Assembly (NCBI GenBank): GCA_945897365.1
Contig: CAMDFD010000003.1
Coordinates: forward strand, 124,001-188,000
From: Bordetella parapertussis
Lineage (GTDB): Bacteria; Pseudomonadota; Gammaproteobacteria; Burkholderiales; Burkholderiaceae_B
Length of the DNA stretch: 64,000 bases
Direction of reading: 5' to 3'
Shown here: positions 47,524-56,931 of the stretch, piece after piece
Layout of the letters: every line of letters begins with the position of its first letter
Numbering within the stretch: the first letter of the stretch is position 1
Translations under genes and position numbers: made by a program
The notes under the pieces: model-generated
What the model was told of the DNA's origin: nothing
Database searches by the model: none
Seen by the model: the letters and a program-made list of their open reading frames with translations, nothing else

Positions 47524-49173
47524 ATGTCTGCGGTCAGGGTCGGCATTGCACAATTGAACGCCCTCGTGGGTGACTTAACGGGGAACGCGCGCCTGGTATT
47601 GGAGGCCGCCCAGGAGGCTTACAGGCAGGGCGCTCGTGTGTTGATCACGCCCGAGCTCATGCTCACGGGTTATCCCCCCGAGGACTTATTACTCAGGCCT
47701 GACTTTGTCGAGCGCTGCGAAACCACTTTACGTGCGCTTTGCCAGGATCTCTCGACGCTCAAAGGCATGCACGTTGTTTTAGGGCATGTCAGCAACACGC
47801 AGGAGGGTTTGCGCAATGCGGCCACCGTCCTTGTCGACGGTGCTGTGTTGGGGACTTATTTCAAAAAAGAACTCCCTAATTACTCAGTTTTCGACGAAAA
47901 ACGCTATTTCACCTCTGGCACCGAAGCGTTCGCTTTTAGTGTGGAAGGGGTTCGCTTCGGTATCAATATTTGCGAAGATATTTGGGGTGAGACAGCCCCA
48001 GAAGCCGCATCCGCGCTTGATATTCAGGCGTTGTTAGTGCTCAACGCCTCACCTTATAGTCTTGAAAAACAAGCGCAACGTGTGCGTATTGCTCTGCGTT
48101 GTGTTGAGCGGACACATTGCGCATTGGTTTATGCCAATCTCGTGGGTGCTCAGGATGAGTTGGTATTTGATGGTGCGTCTTTTGTCTTGTCGCGTGAGGG
48201 ACAGCTCGTTTTGCGTGCGTCGGATTTCGAGTCCTCACTAAGTTATATTGAGGTTTCTTCTGAGGGTGTCGTTTCTTTGCTAGAGATAGGAAACCATACC
48301 CAAGGTAAGCTTTTAGCTGCGGAGGTTTTGTCTAAAGAAGCCCAAGTATGGGAAGCTCTCAAGGTTTGCTTGACCGATTACGTGAAGAAAAATGGATTCC
48401 GTAGTGTTATTTTAGGTCTATCAGGCGGTATCGACTCTGCGGTCGTGATGGCCATCGCCGTCGATGCCCTTGGCGCTGATTGTGTGCATGCTGTGATGAT
48501 GCCATCCCGTTATACGGCAGATATCTCGCAAATCGATGCAAGAGACATGGTGAAACGCTTGGGTGTGGATTATCGTGAAATTGCGATCGCAGACCTTGCA
48601 AGCAGTTTTGATCATGTGCTTGCCCCCATTTTTGCTGGGCGCGCGCCTGATGCCACCGAGGAAAACATCCAAGCGAGGCTGCGCGGCATGCTGTTGATGG
48701 CTCTTTCCAATAAATTTGGTCATCTGGTCCTCACGACAGGTAATAAATCCGAACTTTCAACAGGCTATTGCACCCTTTATGGGGATATGGCGGGCGGCTT
48801 TGCTGTTCTGAAAGATGTCGCGAAAACAATGGTTTACCGCCTTGCGCGCTGGCGAAACACGTTTGGCGAAGTCATTCCTGTTCGAATCATTACGAGACCC
48901 CCCTCCGCTGAGCTGCGAGAAGATCAAACCGATCAGGATAACCTGCCTGAATATGATGTGATCGATGCAATTATTGAACATTACGTTGAGAGAAATGCTT
49001 CGACTGCACAAATTGTGGCGGCAGGATACCCACTCGCCGCTGTGGAGCAGGTAGTACGCTTGATCCGCATCAACGAGTACAAGCGCAAGCAGGGTCCCTT
49101 TGGTCCTCGTATTACGGAACGGGCATTTGGACGTGATTGGCGTTATCCTTTGTCTAATGGTTTTCGAGACTAA
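47524..49173 (+). CDS. nadE: Glutamine-dependent NAD+ synthetase
   Basis: NadE amidates deamido-NAD to NAD+. The 549-residue two-domain form has an N-terminal nitrilase-type glutaminase with triad Glu44, Lys114 and Cys150 (TPELMLTGY, KKELPNY, NICEDIW) and a C-terminal synthetase with the PP-loop LSGGIDSA at 299-306. It can therefore use glutamine as nitrogen donor. The PII gene follows after 30 bases, a common arrangement in betaproteobacteria that fits nitrogen sensing. Confidence 0.97.
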   Translation: MSAVRVGIAQLNALVGDLTGNARLVLEAAQEAYRQGARVLITPELMLTGYPPEDLLLRPDFVERCETTLRALCQDLSTLKGMHVVLGHVSNTQEGLRNAATVLVDGAVLGTYFKKELPNYSVFDEKRYFTSGTEAFAFSVEGVRFGINICEDIWGETAPEAASALDIQALLVLNASPYSLEKQAQRVRIALRCVERTHCALVYANLVGAQDELVFDGASFVLSREGQLVLRASDFESSLSYIEVSSEGVVSLLEIGNHTQGKLLAAEVLSKEAQVWEALKVCLTDYVKKNGFRSVILGLSGGIDSAVVMAIAVDALGADCVHAVMMPSRYTADISQIDARDMVKRLGVDYREIAIADLASSFDHVLAPIFAGRAPDATEENIQARLRGMLLMALSNKFGHLVLTTGNKSELSTGYCTLYGDMAGGFAVLKDVAKTMVYRLARWRNTFGEVIPVRIITRPPSAELREDQTDQDNLPEYDVIDAIIEHYVERNASTAQIVAAGYPLAAVEQVVRLIRINEYKRKQGPFGPRITERAFGRDWRYPLSNGFRD

Positions 49174-49179
49174 ACATAA

Positions 49180-49542
<363 letters not shown>

Positions 49543-49572
49543 TTTTTCTTTAATTTATTGAGTCTTATCCAA

Positions 49573-51198
49573 ATGAAATCCTTTGACTGGGCCAACCCGT
49601 ACCCAACTATTCGTATCCCAGTGTTCGCCCGTAACGTTGTATCTACCTCTCACCCTTTAGCTGCGCAAGCCGGTTTGCGCATGCTCTTAAAAGGCGGCTC
49701 TGCGGTCGATGCCGTGATCGCAGCTGCAGCAGCCATTACGTTGGTTGAGCCTGTCTCCTGTGGGCTTGGAGGGGATGCTTTTGCGATCGTCTGGGATGGA
49801 AAAACGCTTCAAGGGCTAAACGCCTCCGGCTATGCCCCTAAAGCGTGGGATATTGATTATTTCAAAAAGAAATACGGCGTTGATGTCAACGGACTCGCTA
49901 AAGCACCCAAACGAGGCGTAGACGCCATTACAGTGCCTGGCGTTGTCGCGGGTTGGGCTGCCCTGCACGAGCGTTATGGCAAGCTGCCTTTCGCCGAACT
50001 GATGGAGCCCGCAATAGAAATCGCAGAGCGAGGCTATTCGGTGCCTCCCGTGGTTGCACAAAAGTGGGCTGCTGCGGTTCCAGAACTCAAAAACCAGCCT
50101 GGTTTTGCGCATACTTTCATGCCTGAAGGTCGTGCACCGAAAGTGGGTGAGCGCTTTGTCTTTAAGGATGTTGCGCAAACACTGAGAAAAATTGGTGCGT
50201 CACTTGGACGAGACATGTACGAAGGTGAGACCGCAGAAAAACTGGTCGCTTTTATCCGCGAGCATGGCGGTGCCCACACACTCGAGGATTTTCGTCAATA
50301 TCGCCCAGAGTGGGTGACACCGATTTCAAAAAATTATCACGGCTATACGCTTCATGAAATTCCACCGAATGGTCAGGGAATTTCCGCGTTGCAGGCGCTT
50401 GGCATGCTTGAGCATTTCGATCTCGCCAACATGAAGGTTGACTCTGTCGAGTCTCAGCATGTCCAGATCGAAGCGATGAAACTCGCGATGGCTGATCTTT
50501 ATCGTTATGTTGCAGATCCGCGCGCCATGGAGGTTTCTGCCTCTCAAATGCTCGATGATGATTATCTCGCTGAGCGTGCAAAACTCATCGATCTCAATCG
50601 TGCAACACATTTTCCTCCAGGCATGCCACCAACAGGTGGAACGATTTACCTGACTGCGGCCGATGAAAATGGCATGATGGTTTCTTTTATTCAGTCCAAT
50701 TACATGGGTTTTGGTTCTGGTGTTGTTGTACCGGGAACCGGTGTCAGTTTTCAGAACCGTGGCGTTGGTTTTTCCATGGATCCCAAATCCTCCAATGCCG
50801 TCCAAGGTCACAAGCGACCCTTCCACACCATCATCCCCGGATTTTTAACGCGTGACGGTGAGCCCGTAATGAGTTTTGGTGTGATGGGCGGGGATATTCA
50901 GCCTCAGGGACATATTCAAACGGTTATTCGAATGGTGGACTATCACCAGCAGCCTCAAGCAGCATGCGATGCGCCCCGATGGAAGGTGAATCGAGATTTC
51001 ACGCTAGACGTCGAGTCCACGATGCGTGCAACGACGATTGCAGGGTTGGAAAAGCTTGGTCATTCGCTCAAAGCAATCGATGATCCGTATATGGACTTTG
51101 GTTCGGGGCAGTTTATTTGGCGCTTGTCCAAGGATCTGCAAGACGGCTATGTTGTGGCCAGTGATAGCCGTCGAGATGGCCAGGCCGTTGGGTTTTAA
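49573..51198 (+). CDS. Gamma-glutamyltransferase family protein, cytoplasmic type
   Basis: The 541-residue protein is an Ntn-hydrolase that would cleave itself before Thr357 (PPTGGTIYL) to give the active heterodimer. GGSAVDAVIAAAAAITLVEP and the closing [13 protein letters not shown] are family marks. It lacks a signal peptide, and the nucleophile is followed by Ile-Tyr-Leu rather than Thr-His-Phe/Tyr of periplasmic GGT. Both features are found in the YwrD-like branch, whose substrates are poorly known. ATG 49573 is used; a TTG at 49558 would add five residues. The 3' end is antisense to the end of ubiC over 86 bases. Confidence 0.9.
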   Translation: MKSFDWANPYPTIRIPVFARNVVSTSHPLAAQAGLRMLLKGGSAVDAVIAAAAAITLVEPVSCGLGGDAFAIVWDGKTLQGLNASGYAPKAWDIDYFKKKYGVDVNGLAKAPKRGVDAITVPGVVAGWAALHERYGKLPFAELMEPAIEIAERGYSVPPVVAQKWAAAVPELKNQPGFAHTFMPEGRAPKVGERFVFKDVAQTLRKIGASLGRDMYEGETAEKLVAFIREHGGAHTLEDFRQYRPEWVTPISKNYHGYTLHEIPPNGQGISALQALGMLEHFDLANMKVDSVESQHVQIEAMKLAMADLYRYVADPRAMEVSASQMLDDDYLAERAKLIDLNRATHFPPGMPPTGGTIYLTAADENGMMVSFIQSNYMGFGSGVVVPGTGVSFQNRGVGFSMDPKSSNAVQGHKRPFHTIIPGFLTRDGEPVMSFGVMGGDIQPQGHIQTVIRMVDYHQQPQAACDAPRWKVNRDFTLDVESTMRATTIAGLEKLGHSLKAIDDPYMDFGSGQFIWRLSKDLQDGYVVASDSRRDGQAVGF

Positions 51199-51763
51199 GC
51201 GACCGTAAAAGTTGCCAGAACTCGGGCAAGAAACACTCTGCTACCAAAAGTGGAGTGCCTTGCCGCCAAAATACGGATCGTCTTGCTAGCAAAGGTTTAC
51301 AACACGCATGCATCCCGTTGGATTGAATGAGGGTGCGTTGCGCGGTTCGATACAAAGGGATTTGTTTCGTTAAACGAGCGACCTCGAAATCCGAACGTAA
51401 TATTGCGACATCATCATATAAGATGTCAGCGAGAGGTCTGCTTTGGAGCCGACGAACTCCTTGCCAAACACCGTGCGACGCCTGCAGTGGCGTCACGCTT
51501 CGTGCAACAACACATTCGGTTTGCTTGATCTCCATCACGATTTCTCTTACCCATACGGGCGCTTGCACAGTCGTTCCAAGACGATAGGCTTCGTCAGGCT
51601 GCGCTCCCGCGGGATACTCTGCTAAGACCCGCAGTCTGAGGTTGCCAAGCGCGCGCAGGGCCACGGTGAGGGCACCGGGACGGGTCAGCCACTTTTTTTG
51701 AAGCACCGATAATGAAGGTGCAGGGCGAGATCGCCACGGTCTAGAGGAGTCAAAAGGATGCAT
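51113..51763 (-). CDS. ubiC: Chorismate--pyruvate lyase UbiC
   Basis: UbiC releases pyruvate from chorismate to give 4-hydroxybenzoate, the first committed step of ubiquinone synthesis. [24 protein letters not shown] (Arg that binds product) and [23 protein letters not shown] (Arg and catalytic Glu) match the family. The product is 216 residues. About 28 residues after LPEFW exceed the usual end of the family, and their codons are antisense to the conserved 3' end of the gamma-glutamyltransferase gene. The start codon is divergent from the pseudouridine synthase gene. Confidence 0.88.
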   Translation of the reverse strand: MHPFDSSRPWRSRPAPSLSVLQKKWLTRPGALTVALRALGNLRLRVLAEYPAGAQPDEAYRLGTTVQAPVWVREIVMEIKQTECVVARSVTPLQASHGVWQGVRRLQSRPLADILYDDVAILRSDFEVARLTKQIPLYRTAQRTLIQSNGMHACCKPLLARRSVFWRQGTPLLVAECFLPEFWQLLRSLKTQRPGHLDGYHWPQHSRLADPWTSAK

Positions 51764-51783
51764 GGGTGTGTATTATCCAACTT

Positions 51784-52512
51784 ATGGAAAAGTTACGCAT
51801 ATCAAAATTAATGGCAGACCGTGGACTGTGCTCAAGACGCGAGGCAGATAGTTACATCGAGCGAGGCTGGGTCAAGGTCGATGGCGTGGTCGCGAGCTTG
51901 GGGGAGCGCGCTTTGCCCACTCAAACTATTACGCTCGATAAAAATGTCGCGGCGCAACAAATCTCTCGTGTCACGATCCTTATTCACAAGCCGATGGCCT
52001 ATGTTTCAGGTCAAGCCGAGGATGGTTATACGCCTGCTGTTGCTTTGATCAATGCGACGAGTCGCGCTCAATCAGATCGAAGTCCTCTCAAGTTCGACCG
52101 ATCACAGCTAAGGGGACTCGCTGTCGCTGGTCGGCTCGATATCGATTCGACCGGTTTGTTGGTATTGACACAAGACGGTCGCATTGCTCGCCAACTAATT
52201 GGTGAGGATTCAGAGATTGAAAAAGAATATCTTGTCCGCGTGCAGGGCCGTTTAGCGCCCGGCAGTTTAGAACTCCTCAATGAAGGTCTCTCGCTGGATG
52301 GAAAACGCCTCAAACGCGCTCAAGTGCGTTGGCAAAATGAGGATCAGTTGCAGTTTGTCTTGCGTGAAGGAAAAAAAAGACAAATTCGTCGAATGTGTGA
52401 GCTTGTCGGTCTCAAGGTTCTGGGACTGAAACGCGTTCGGATCGGTGGTGTCAAGCTTTCGGACTTGCCTGTGGGCCAGTGGCGCTTTCTCGGCACCAAC
52501 GAACGGTTTTAA
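51784..52512 (+). CDS. rluF: RsuA/RluB/E/F-type pseudouridine synthase, RluF-like
   Basis: The 242-residue enzyme has an N-terminal S4 RNA-binding domain (residues 4-50, [24 protein letters not shown]) and the catalytic domain with Asp119 in [17 protein letters not shown]. The C terminus [28 protein letters not shown] is typical. Within the family, sequence style suggests RluF (pseudouridine 2604 of 23S rRNA), but RluB, RluE and RsuA are hard to separate by eye. ATG 51784 is used; an in-frame start at 51766 has no support. Confidence 0.85.
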   Translation: MEKLRISKLMADRGLCSRREADSYIERGWVKVDGVVASLGERALPTQTITLDKNVAAQQISRVTILIHKPMAYVSGQAEDGYTPAVALINATSRAQSDRSPLKFDRSQLRGLAVAGRLDIDSTGLLVLTQDGRIARQLIGEDSEIEKEYLVRVQGRLAPGSLELLNEGLSLDGKRLKRAQVRWQNEDQLQFVLREGKKRQIRRMCELVGLKVLGLKRVRIGGVKLSDLPVGQWRFLGTNERF

Positions 52513-52525
52513 CAAGGCTCAGGCA

Positions 52526-53383
52526 CTAGTGCGTGAGAAAATCCAGTTTGTAATGCGCACGTTCATCTTGCCCTAATGTTTTGACTAACCATGGCAATGT
52601 TTCTTTCATTGCCGCAGTTAATGTGTAGGGCGGATTGATGATAAACATACCGCTACCATGAAGACCCAAGCCATCGGAGGAGGGCTTTTGTACGGACACA
52701 CTGACATGTGTCCAATTTTTTCCGGATATCTTTTCTATTTGTCGTGGGAGCTCTTGCGCTTCGCGGCGTTGAACCTGCGGATACCACACAGCGTAACAGC
52801 CCGTTGGAAAACGCAGCAGCGCGTCTTTTAACGTTTCGACCACGCGTCGATAGTCTTGCTTATCTTCGTAAGAAGGATCGATCAAAACGATTGCACGTCG
52901 TGTCGGTGGTGGAATATGACCTTTGAGGCCTGCAAAGCCATCATCACCAAAGACTGAAGTTTGTCTTGGCACTCTCGCTGCGCGCTGATCGAGGTTTTGA
53001 CGAAGAATGTCAGCTTCGTTTTGGTGCATTTCAAACAAACGCAGTTTATCTTGCGCGCGACAGGCTTCTAGGGCGATCCAAGGAGAGCCAGGATAGATTC
53101 GCAACTCGCCATCGGGATTCAACTCTTTGATGACATCAAGATACTGCATGACTGCGGGCGGACGAGACTTGGCATCCCAAACACGCGCAATACCATCGAG
53201 ATATTCGCCTTTTTTTTGTGCCCATTCTCCTCCTAGGTCATACAAGCCAGCGCCGGCATGGAGGTCAACAAACCAATAAGGCGTATCTTTTTGGTTGTAA
53301 TACTGCAGAATATGGGTGAGAACGATATGTTTGAGAACATCGGCATGATTGCCTGCATGAAAACCGTGTCGATAACTAAACAA
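52526..53383 (-). CDS. rlmJ: 23S rRNA (adenine-2030 N6)-methyltransferase RlmJ
   Basis: RlmJ methylates A2030 of 23S rRNA. The start MFSYRHGFHAGNHADVLKH is characteristic, and the SAM motif lies in WFVDLHAGAGLYDL. The catalytic N6-MTase motif is DPSY (LIDPSYEDKQDY) rather than DPPY, as usual for this family. The product is 285 residues (280 in E. coli). It converges on the pseudouridine synthase gene and is divergent from ppiD. Confidence 0.95.
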   Translation of the reverse strand: MFSYRHGFHAGNHADVLKHIVLTHILQYYNQKDTPYWFVDLHAGAGLYDLGGEWAQKKGEYLDGIARVWDAKSRPPAVMQYLDVIKELNPDGELRIYPGSPWIALEACRAQDKLRLFEMHQNEADILRQNLDQRAARVPRQTSVFGDDGFAGLKGHIPPPTRRAIVLIDPSYEDKQDYRRVVETLKDALLRFPTGCYAVWYPQVQRREAQELPRQIEKISGKNWTHVSVSVQKPSSDGLGLHGSGMFIINPPYTLTAAMKETLPWLVKTLGQDERAHYKLDFLTH

Positions 53384-53543
53384 ATGACTCTCCGAAATAT
53401 ATATTTGTATTGTAAATCAATTATTTAAATAAATAAATTCATGTAGTACTTAAGGCAATGTCGTTGTATGATTTAAAAATCTGTTCAATTTCTGTCAGTC
53501 GTATCAAATACACACTCACTTTCAAAGATTCTTTAAGCATAGC

Positions 53544-53578
53544 GTAAGCCGGTGGTAAACTTCGGCGGCTTACTTTTT
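53544..53578 (+). terminator. Terminator-like hairpin upstream of ppiD
   Basis: GTAAGCCG / CGGCTTAC (8 bp, 14-base loop) is followed directly by TTTTT. By shape it is a plus-strand intrinsic terminator, yet no plus-strand gene ends before it: the upstream gene rlmJ points the other way. It could attenuate ppiD, end a small RNA begun after 53384, or be a relic of a lost gene. Confidence 0.5.
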
Positions 53579-53595
53579 AGGTGTGCGGCTCATTT

Positions 53596-55560
53596 ATGTT
53601 TGATTTCATTCGTAATCATCAGCGTTGGATGCAATTGATCCTACTGCTTCTTATTGTCCCTTCTTTCGTTTTTTTCGGTGTTCAGGGATATTCGGGCTTT
53701 ATGTCCTCAGAGCCAGAGTTAGTCTCTGTCGGAGAACAGCCCATTACCTTGGGGGAGTTTAATCAGGCCCGCACATCGCAACTTGAACAGGTTCGCAATG
53801 CACTAGGCGCGCAGTTTGATCCTGCAGCCTTTGACACGCCTGAGTTTCGCGAGCAGCTCTTAAATCGGATGGTTGATGAACGCACGATCGCGCTCGCTGC
53901 GGCAAAAGGTCGCTACTCCGTTTCTGATGAAACACTGCGTCGTACGATTGCTGCTATTCCTGCCGTTCAGGAAAACGGTCAATTTTCATCGCAACGCTAT
54001 CGAGATGTTCTCGCAGCGCAGGGCTTGACCCCCACGAGTTTTGAGCTTGGACTCAGACGTGATCTCGCCATTGGCCAGGTTCTTCAGCCTATCGGTTTGA
54101 CCGCTCGCGTTCCTTCAGATGTCGCTGAAAAAATTCTTTTACTATTGACTGAAAAAAGAACGGTCGAGCGTCGTAGTTTTGCGGCCTCTGCATTCGTAAA
54201 CACCATTAATGTCTCTGAGGCGGATATTAAAAAATGGTATGACAATAATCAGACAAAGCTGCAAGTTCCTGAAAACGTCGACGTGCAATATGTTGTGCTT
54301 AATGAGAAAGTCGCCTCAAAAGATGTCAAGGTGAGCGAACAAAATATCGAAAGTTTTTATAAACAAAACCAAGCGCGCTATGGTCAGCCTGAGCGCCGGC
54401 GCGTGAGTCACATTTTGATTGAACTACCTGCTTCCGCAAACGATGCTGTGAAAACAGAAGCGCGTGCCAAAGCCGATGACATCGCCAAACGTGCGCTCGC
54501 TGCGCCTGAAAATTTTGCAGCGCTTGCTAAAGAGTTCTCCCAAGACAGTGGCTCTGCAAATCAAGGCGGTGACCTCGGTTGGATTAGTAAAAATATGTTA
54601 GTTCCACAGGTTGAAACGTCTGTTTTTGAGCTTGACCGAGGCAAAATTTCTGGGGTCGTTGAGAGTCCATTTGGCTTTCACGTGATTAATGTTGTTGATG
54701 TTCAGCCTGCTTCGATCAAGCCTTTAGCTGAGGTTAAAGACGACATCACTAGTGAAATTCGCAAACAAATGGCTGCTGAACAATTTGCTCAGCTCGCTAA
54801 CAAGCTCACCAGTCTCGTTTATGACCAACGAGATAGTCTCGCCCCAATTTCCACAGCGCTCAATCTGCCTGTTTTAACTGCGTCCGGATTGACGCGTGAA
54901 GGTTTGTTACCGGCTTCTCAGCGTTCTGCTTCGGCTATCACCGAAGAGGAGCAACTGATCTTTGGTAATCCGAAAGTTCGTCAAGCGGTTTTCTCTGCTG
55001 ATGTTTTAAAAGATAAATTAAACTCAGGTTTAATCGAGGTGTCCCCTGATGTGATTGTTGCTGTTCGTATTGCCGCGACTCATCCCTCGCATATTCCCCC
55101 TTTGACCGCTGTCTCCGAACAGATTAAACAACAGTTGACTGCCGAGCTTTCTTTGGCTGCTGCGCAAGCGTCTGGCCTTAAAGAGCTTGAACTACTCAAA
55201 GCCGCACCTCAAACTGAGCCCAAGGATTTTGAGGCCGCGATCGAAGTCACTCGACAGCAGCCCGTTACGTTAAATCGCGAACAGCTCGAAGCGGTGATGT
55301 CATCGAAGTCGGCACCCTTACCAACCTATGTTGGCGTTGCAGGTGCTGAGCAATACACCATTTTGAGACTGTCTAAAGTTCAAGAAGGCCCCAAACCTGA
55401 GCCAGCGCAACTGAGTCAATTGCAAGCGCAGCTTTCACAAGCATGGGGCGCAGCTGAAGAACAGGCTGCTCTAAAGGTGCTACGCAAGGAATTTAAAGTC
55501 AAAATGCTTCCTGATGCATCGAAACTCATTAGTGGAGAGCTTGACGCGGCGAAGCTTTAA
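53596..55560 (+). CDS. ppiD: Periplasmic folding chaperone/PPIase PpiD
   Basis: PpiD is a membrane-anchored chaperone at the periplasmic exit of the Sec translocon. The 654 residues have a single N-terminal anchor (about 13-33), a SurA_N-like chaperone domain (about 40-190), a parvulin domain (about 265-365, RRVSHILIE to GFHVINVVDV) and a long C-terminal chaperone part. Start is ATG 53596 (MFDFIRNHQRWMQ); a GTG at 53581 lies at the foot of the terminator-like hairpin. In many proteobacteria it follows lon-hupB; here lon is at the other end of the window and hupB is not seen. Confidence 0.94.
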   Translation: MFDFIRNHQRWMQLILLLLIVPSFVFFGVQGYSGFMSSEPELVSVGEQPITLGEFNQARTSQLEQVRNALGAQFDPAAFDTPEFREQLLNRMVDERTIALAAAKGRYSVSDETLRRTIAAIPAVQENGQFSSQRYRDVLAAQGLTPTSFELGLRRDLAIGQVLQPIGLTARVPSDVAEKILLLLTEKRTVERRSFAASAFVNTINVSEADIKKWYDNNQTKLQVPENVDVQYVVLNEKVASKDVKVSEQNIESFYKQNQARYGQPERRRVSHILIELPASANDAVKTEARAKADDIAKRALAAPENFAALAKEFSQDSGSANQGGDLGWISKNMLVPQVETSVFELDRGKISGVVESPFGFHVINVVDVQPASIKPLAEVKDDITSEIRKQMAAEQFAQLANKLTSLVYDQRDSLAPISTALNLPVLTASGLTREGLLPASQRSASAITEEEQLIFGNPKVRQAVFSADVLKDKLNSGLIEVSPDVIVAVRIAATHPSHIPPLTAVSEQIKQQLTAELSLAAAQASGLKELELLKAAPQTEPKDFEAAIEVTRQQPVTLNREQLEAVMSSKSAPLPTYVGVAGAEQYTILRLSKVQEGPKPEPAQLSQLQAQLSQAWGAAEEQAALKVLRKEFKVKMLPDASKLISGELDAAKL

Positions 55561-55585
55561 CGCGTAGCCGCTGTCATGGTTGATC

Positions 55586-56245
55586 TCATGGCTTGAGCAT
55601 GGGTAAAAGTATTTTTTGCACATTACCCAACAAAATCGGTTGCGCTTCCTCATTTGGATGGATTGTATCGGCCTGAAACATGGCCGGATTTTCCGCAATA
55701 CCCTCTAGAAAGAACGGTATAAGTGCAGTTTTTTCGCTCAAGGCAACTTCTTCAAATAATCTTTTGAATGCAGTCGTGTACTCCCTTCCGTAATTGGGGG
55801 GTATTTGCATGCCAGCAATGATGGGCTTGGCACCCGTCGCTTTGACCAAGTGGACCATTGCAAGTAAATTGTTTTTTGTCATCTCAAGTGGCAATCCTCG
55901 AAGCGCATCATTCGCGCCTAACTCAATCAGCACGATATTGGGACTTGTGCGTTCAAGCAATGCCTTCAAGCGCGTGCGTCCACCACTCGTTGTATCACCA
56001 CTAATACTCGCATTAATAATTTCTATTTTTTGATGCGTATTTGAAAGAGATGTTTTTAACAATTCTACCCAGCCGGATCCACGCTTTAAGCCGTATTCTG
56101 CAGAGAGACTGTCACCCACGACTAATATTCTTGTGGGATGATTGGTAGATTGTGGGGTTTGTGCGTGCGCGGCTAAACCTTGAAGCATGGCAAGCCCGAG
56201 CATTCCAAAGTTAATGTGACGTCGATAGCGAGAGAATGAATTCAT
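55586..56245 (-). CDS. tesA: GDSL-type esterase/lysophospholipase TesA
   Basis: The 219-residue periplasmic hydrolase acts on acyl-CoA, lysophospholipid and aryl esters in its relatives. A signal peptide ends after about residue 28 (AAHA-QTP). Block I is GDSLS with Ser46, the Gly and Asn oxyanion residues are in the NASISGDT and GAND segments, and Asp193-X2-His196 (DTIHPNE) completes the triad. ATG 56245 yields the proper signal peptide. A longer frame upstream would run antisense into the ATPase gene and destroy it. Its ATG overlaps the ATG of the divergent ybbA-type gene (shared CATG). Confidence 0.93.
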   Translation of the reverse strand: MNSFSRYRRHINFGMLGLAMLQGLAAHAQTPQSTNHPTRILVVGDSLSAEYGLKRGSGWVELLKTSLSNTHQKIEIINASISGDTTSGGRTRLKALLERTSPNIVLIELGANDALRGLPLEMTKNNLLAMVHLVKATGAKPIIAGMQIPPNYGREYTTAFKRLFEEVALSEKTALIPFFLEGIAENPAMFQADTIHPNEEAQPILLGNVQKILLPMLKP

Positions 56246-56918
56246 GAATGATGTGACCAAAGCAATTGTAGTCGAGCGACTTTCTAAACAAGTGATCGAT
56301 GCTACGGGAATATTGAATATTTTAGATGACGTAAGCTTTTCGGTTCCAGTGGGACAGTCCCTTGCAATTACTGGCGCTTCTGGCTCTGGCAAATCAACGC
56401 TTTTAGGTCTACTTGCTGGTTTGGACCAACCAAGCGGGGGAGAAGTTCATTTGCTTGGACAATCACTGACTCATATGAATGAGGATCGCAGAGCGGCCTT
56501 CAGAGCAAGTCATGTTGGATTTGTCTTTCAATCCTTTCAGCTTCTACCAAATTTGACTGCTCTTGAAAACGTGATGTTACCGATTGAGCTTGCGGGGAAG
56601 CCTGCCGAAGCAGCGGCAAACTCGATGTTGCAACGCGTAGGGCTTGCCGAGCGCCTACATCACTATCCATCGACCCTGTCTGGCGGCGAGCAACAACGCG
56701 TCTCAATTGCTCGCGCTTTTGTTCAAGGACCGATTTTAATCTTTGCCGATGAACCTACGGGGAGCTTGGATGCTGGGACTGGAGCGACGATCATTGACCT
56801 CATGTTTGAGCTTGCCGCACAACAAAACACGACGCTTGTTCTAGTGACGCACGATCTCTCTCTGGCAGCTCGCTGTGATCGACAATTAGTTCTACAGGGC
56901 GGTCGAGTGGTTTCCTGA
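56244..56918 (+). CDS. ybbA: ABC transporter ATPase, YbbA type
   Basis: The 224-residue ATPase has Walker A GASGSGKST, Q-loop FVFQSFQLLP, signature LSGGEQQRVSIARAF and Walker B LIFADEPTGSLD. The sequence is of the LolD/MacB-like MacEL group. The divergent position next to tesA is the same as ybbA in E. coli, where a large permease gene ybbP follows. No permease gene follows here: the next gene is on the other strand 14 bases later. The partner permease must be elsewhere or lost. Confidence 0.88.
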   Translation: MNDVTKAIVVERLSKQVIDATGILNILDDVSFSVPVGQSLAITGASGSGKSTLLGLLAGLDQPSGGEVHLLGQSLTHMNEDRRAAFRASHVGFVFQSFQLLPNLTALENVMLPIELAGKPAEAAANSMLQRVGLAERLHHYPSTLSGGEQQRVSIARAFVQGPILIFADEPTGSLDAGTGATIIDLMFELAAQQNTTLVLVTHDLSLAARCDRQLVLQGGRVVS

Positions 56919-56931
56919 TCCAATATAGCGC

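Noticed and set aside
50326..50826. A 166-codon minus-strand frame within the gamma-glutamyltransferase gene
   Set aside because: It is antisense to a conserved enzyme, with no ribosome-binding site and no recognisable product.
55586..56392. A longer tesA start at 56392
   Set aside because: It would add 49 residues antisense to the ybbA-type Walker A region and would bury the signal peptide inside the protein.
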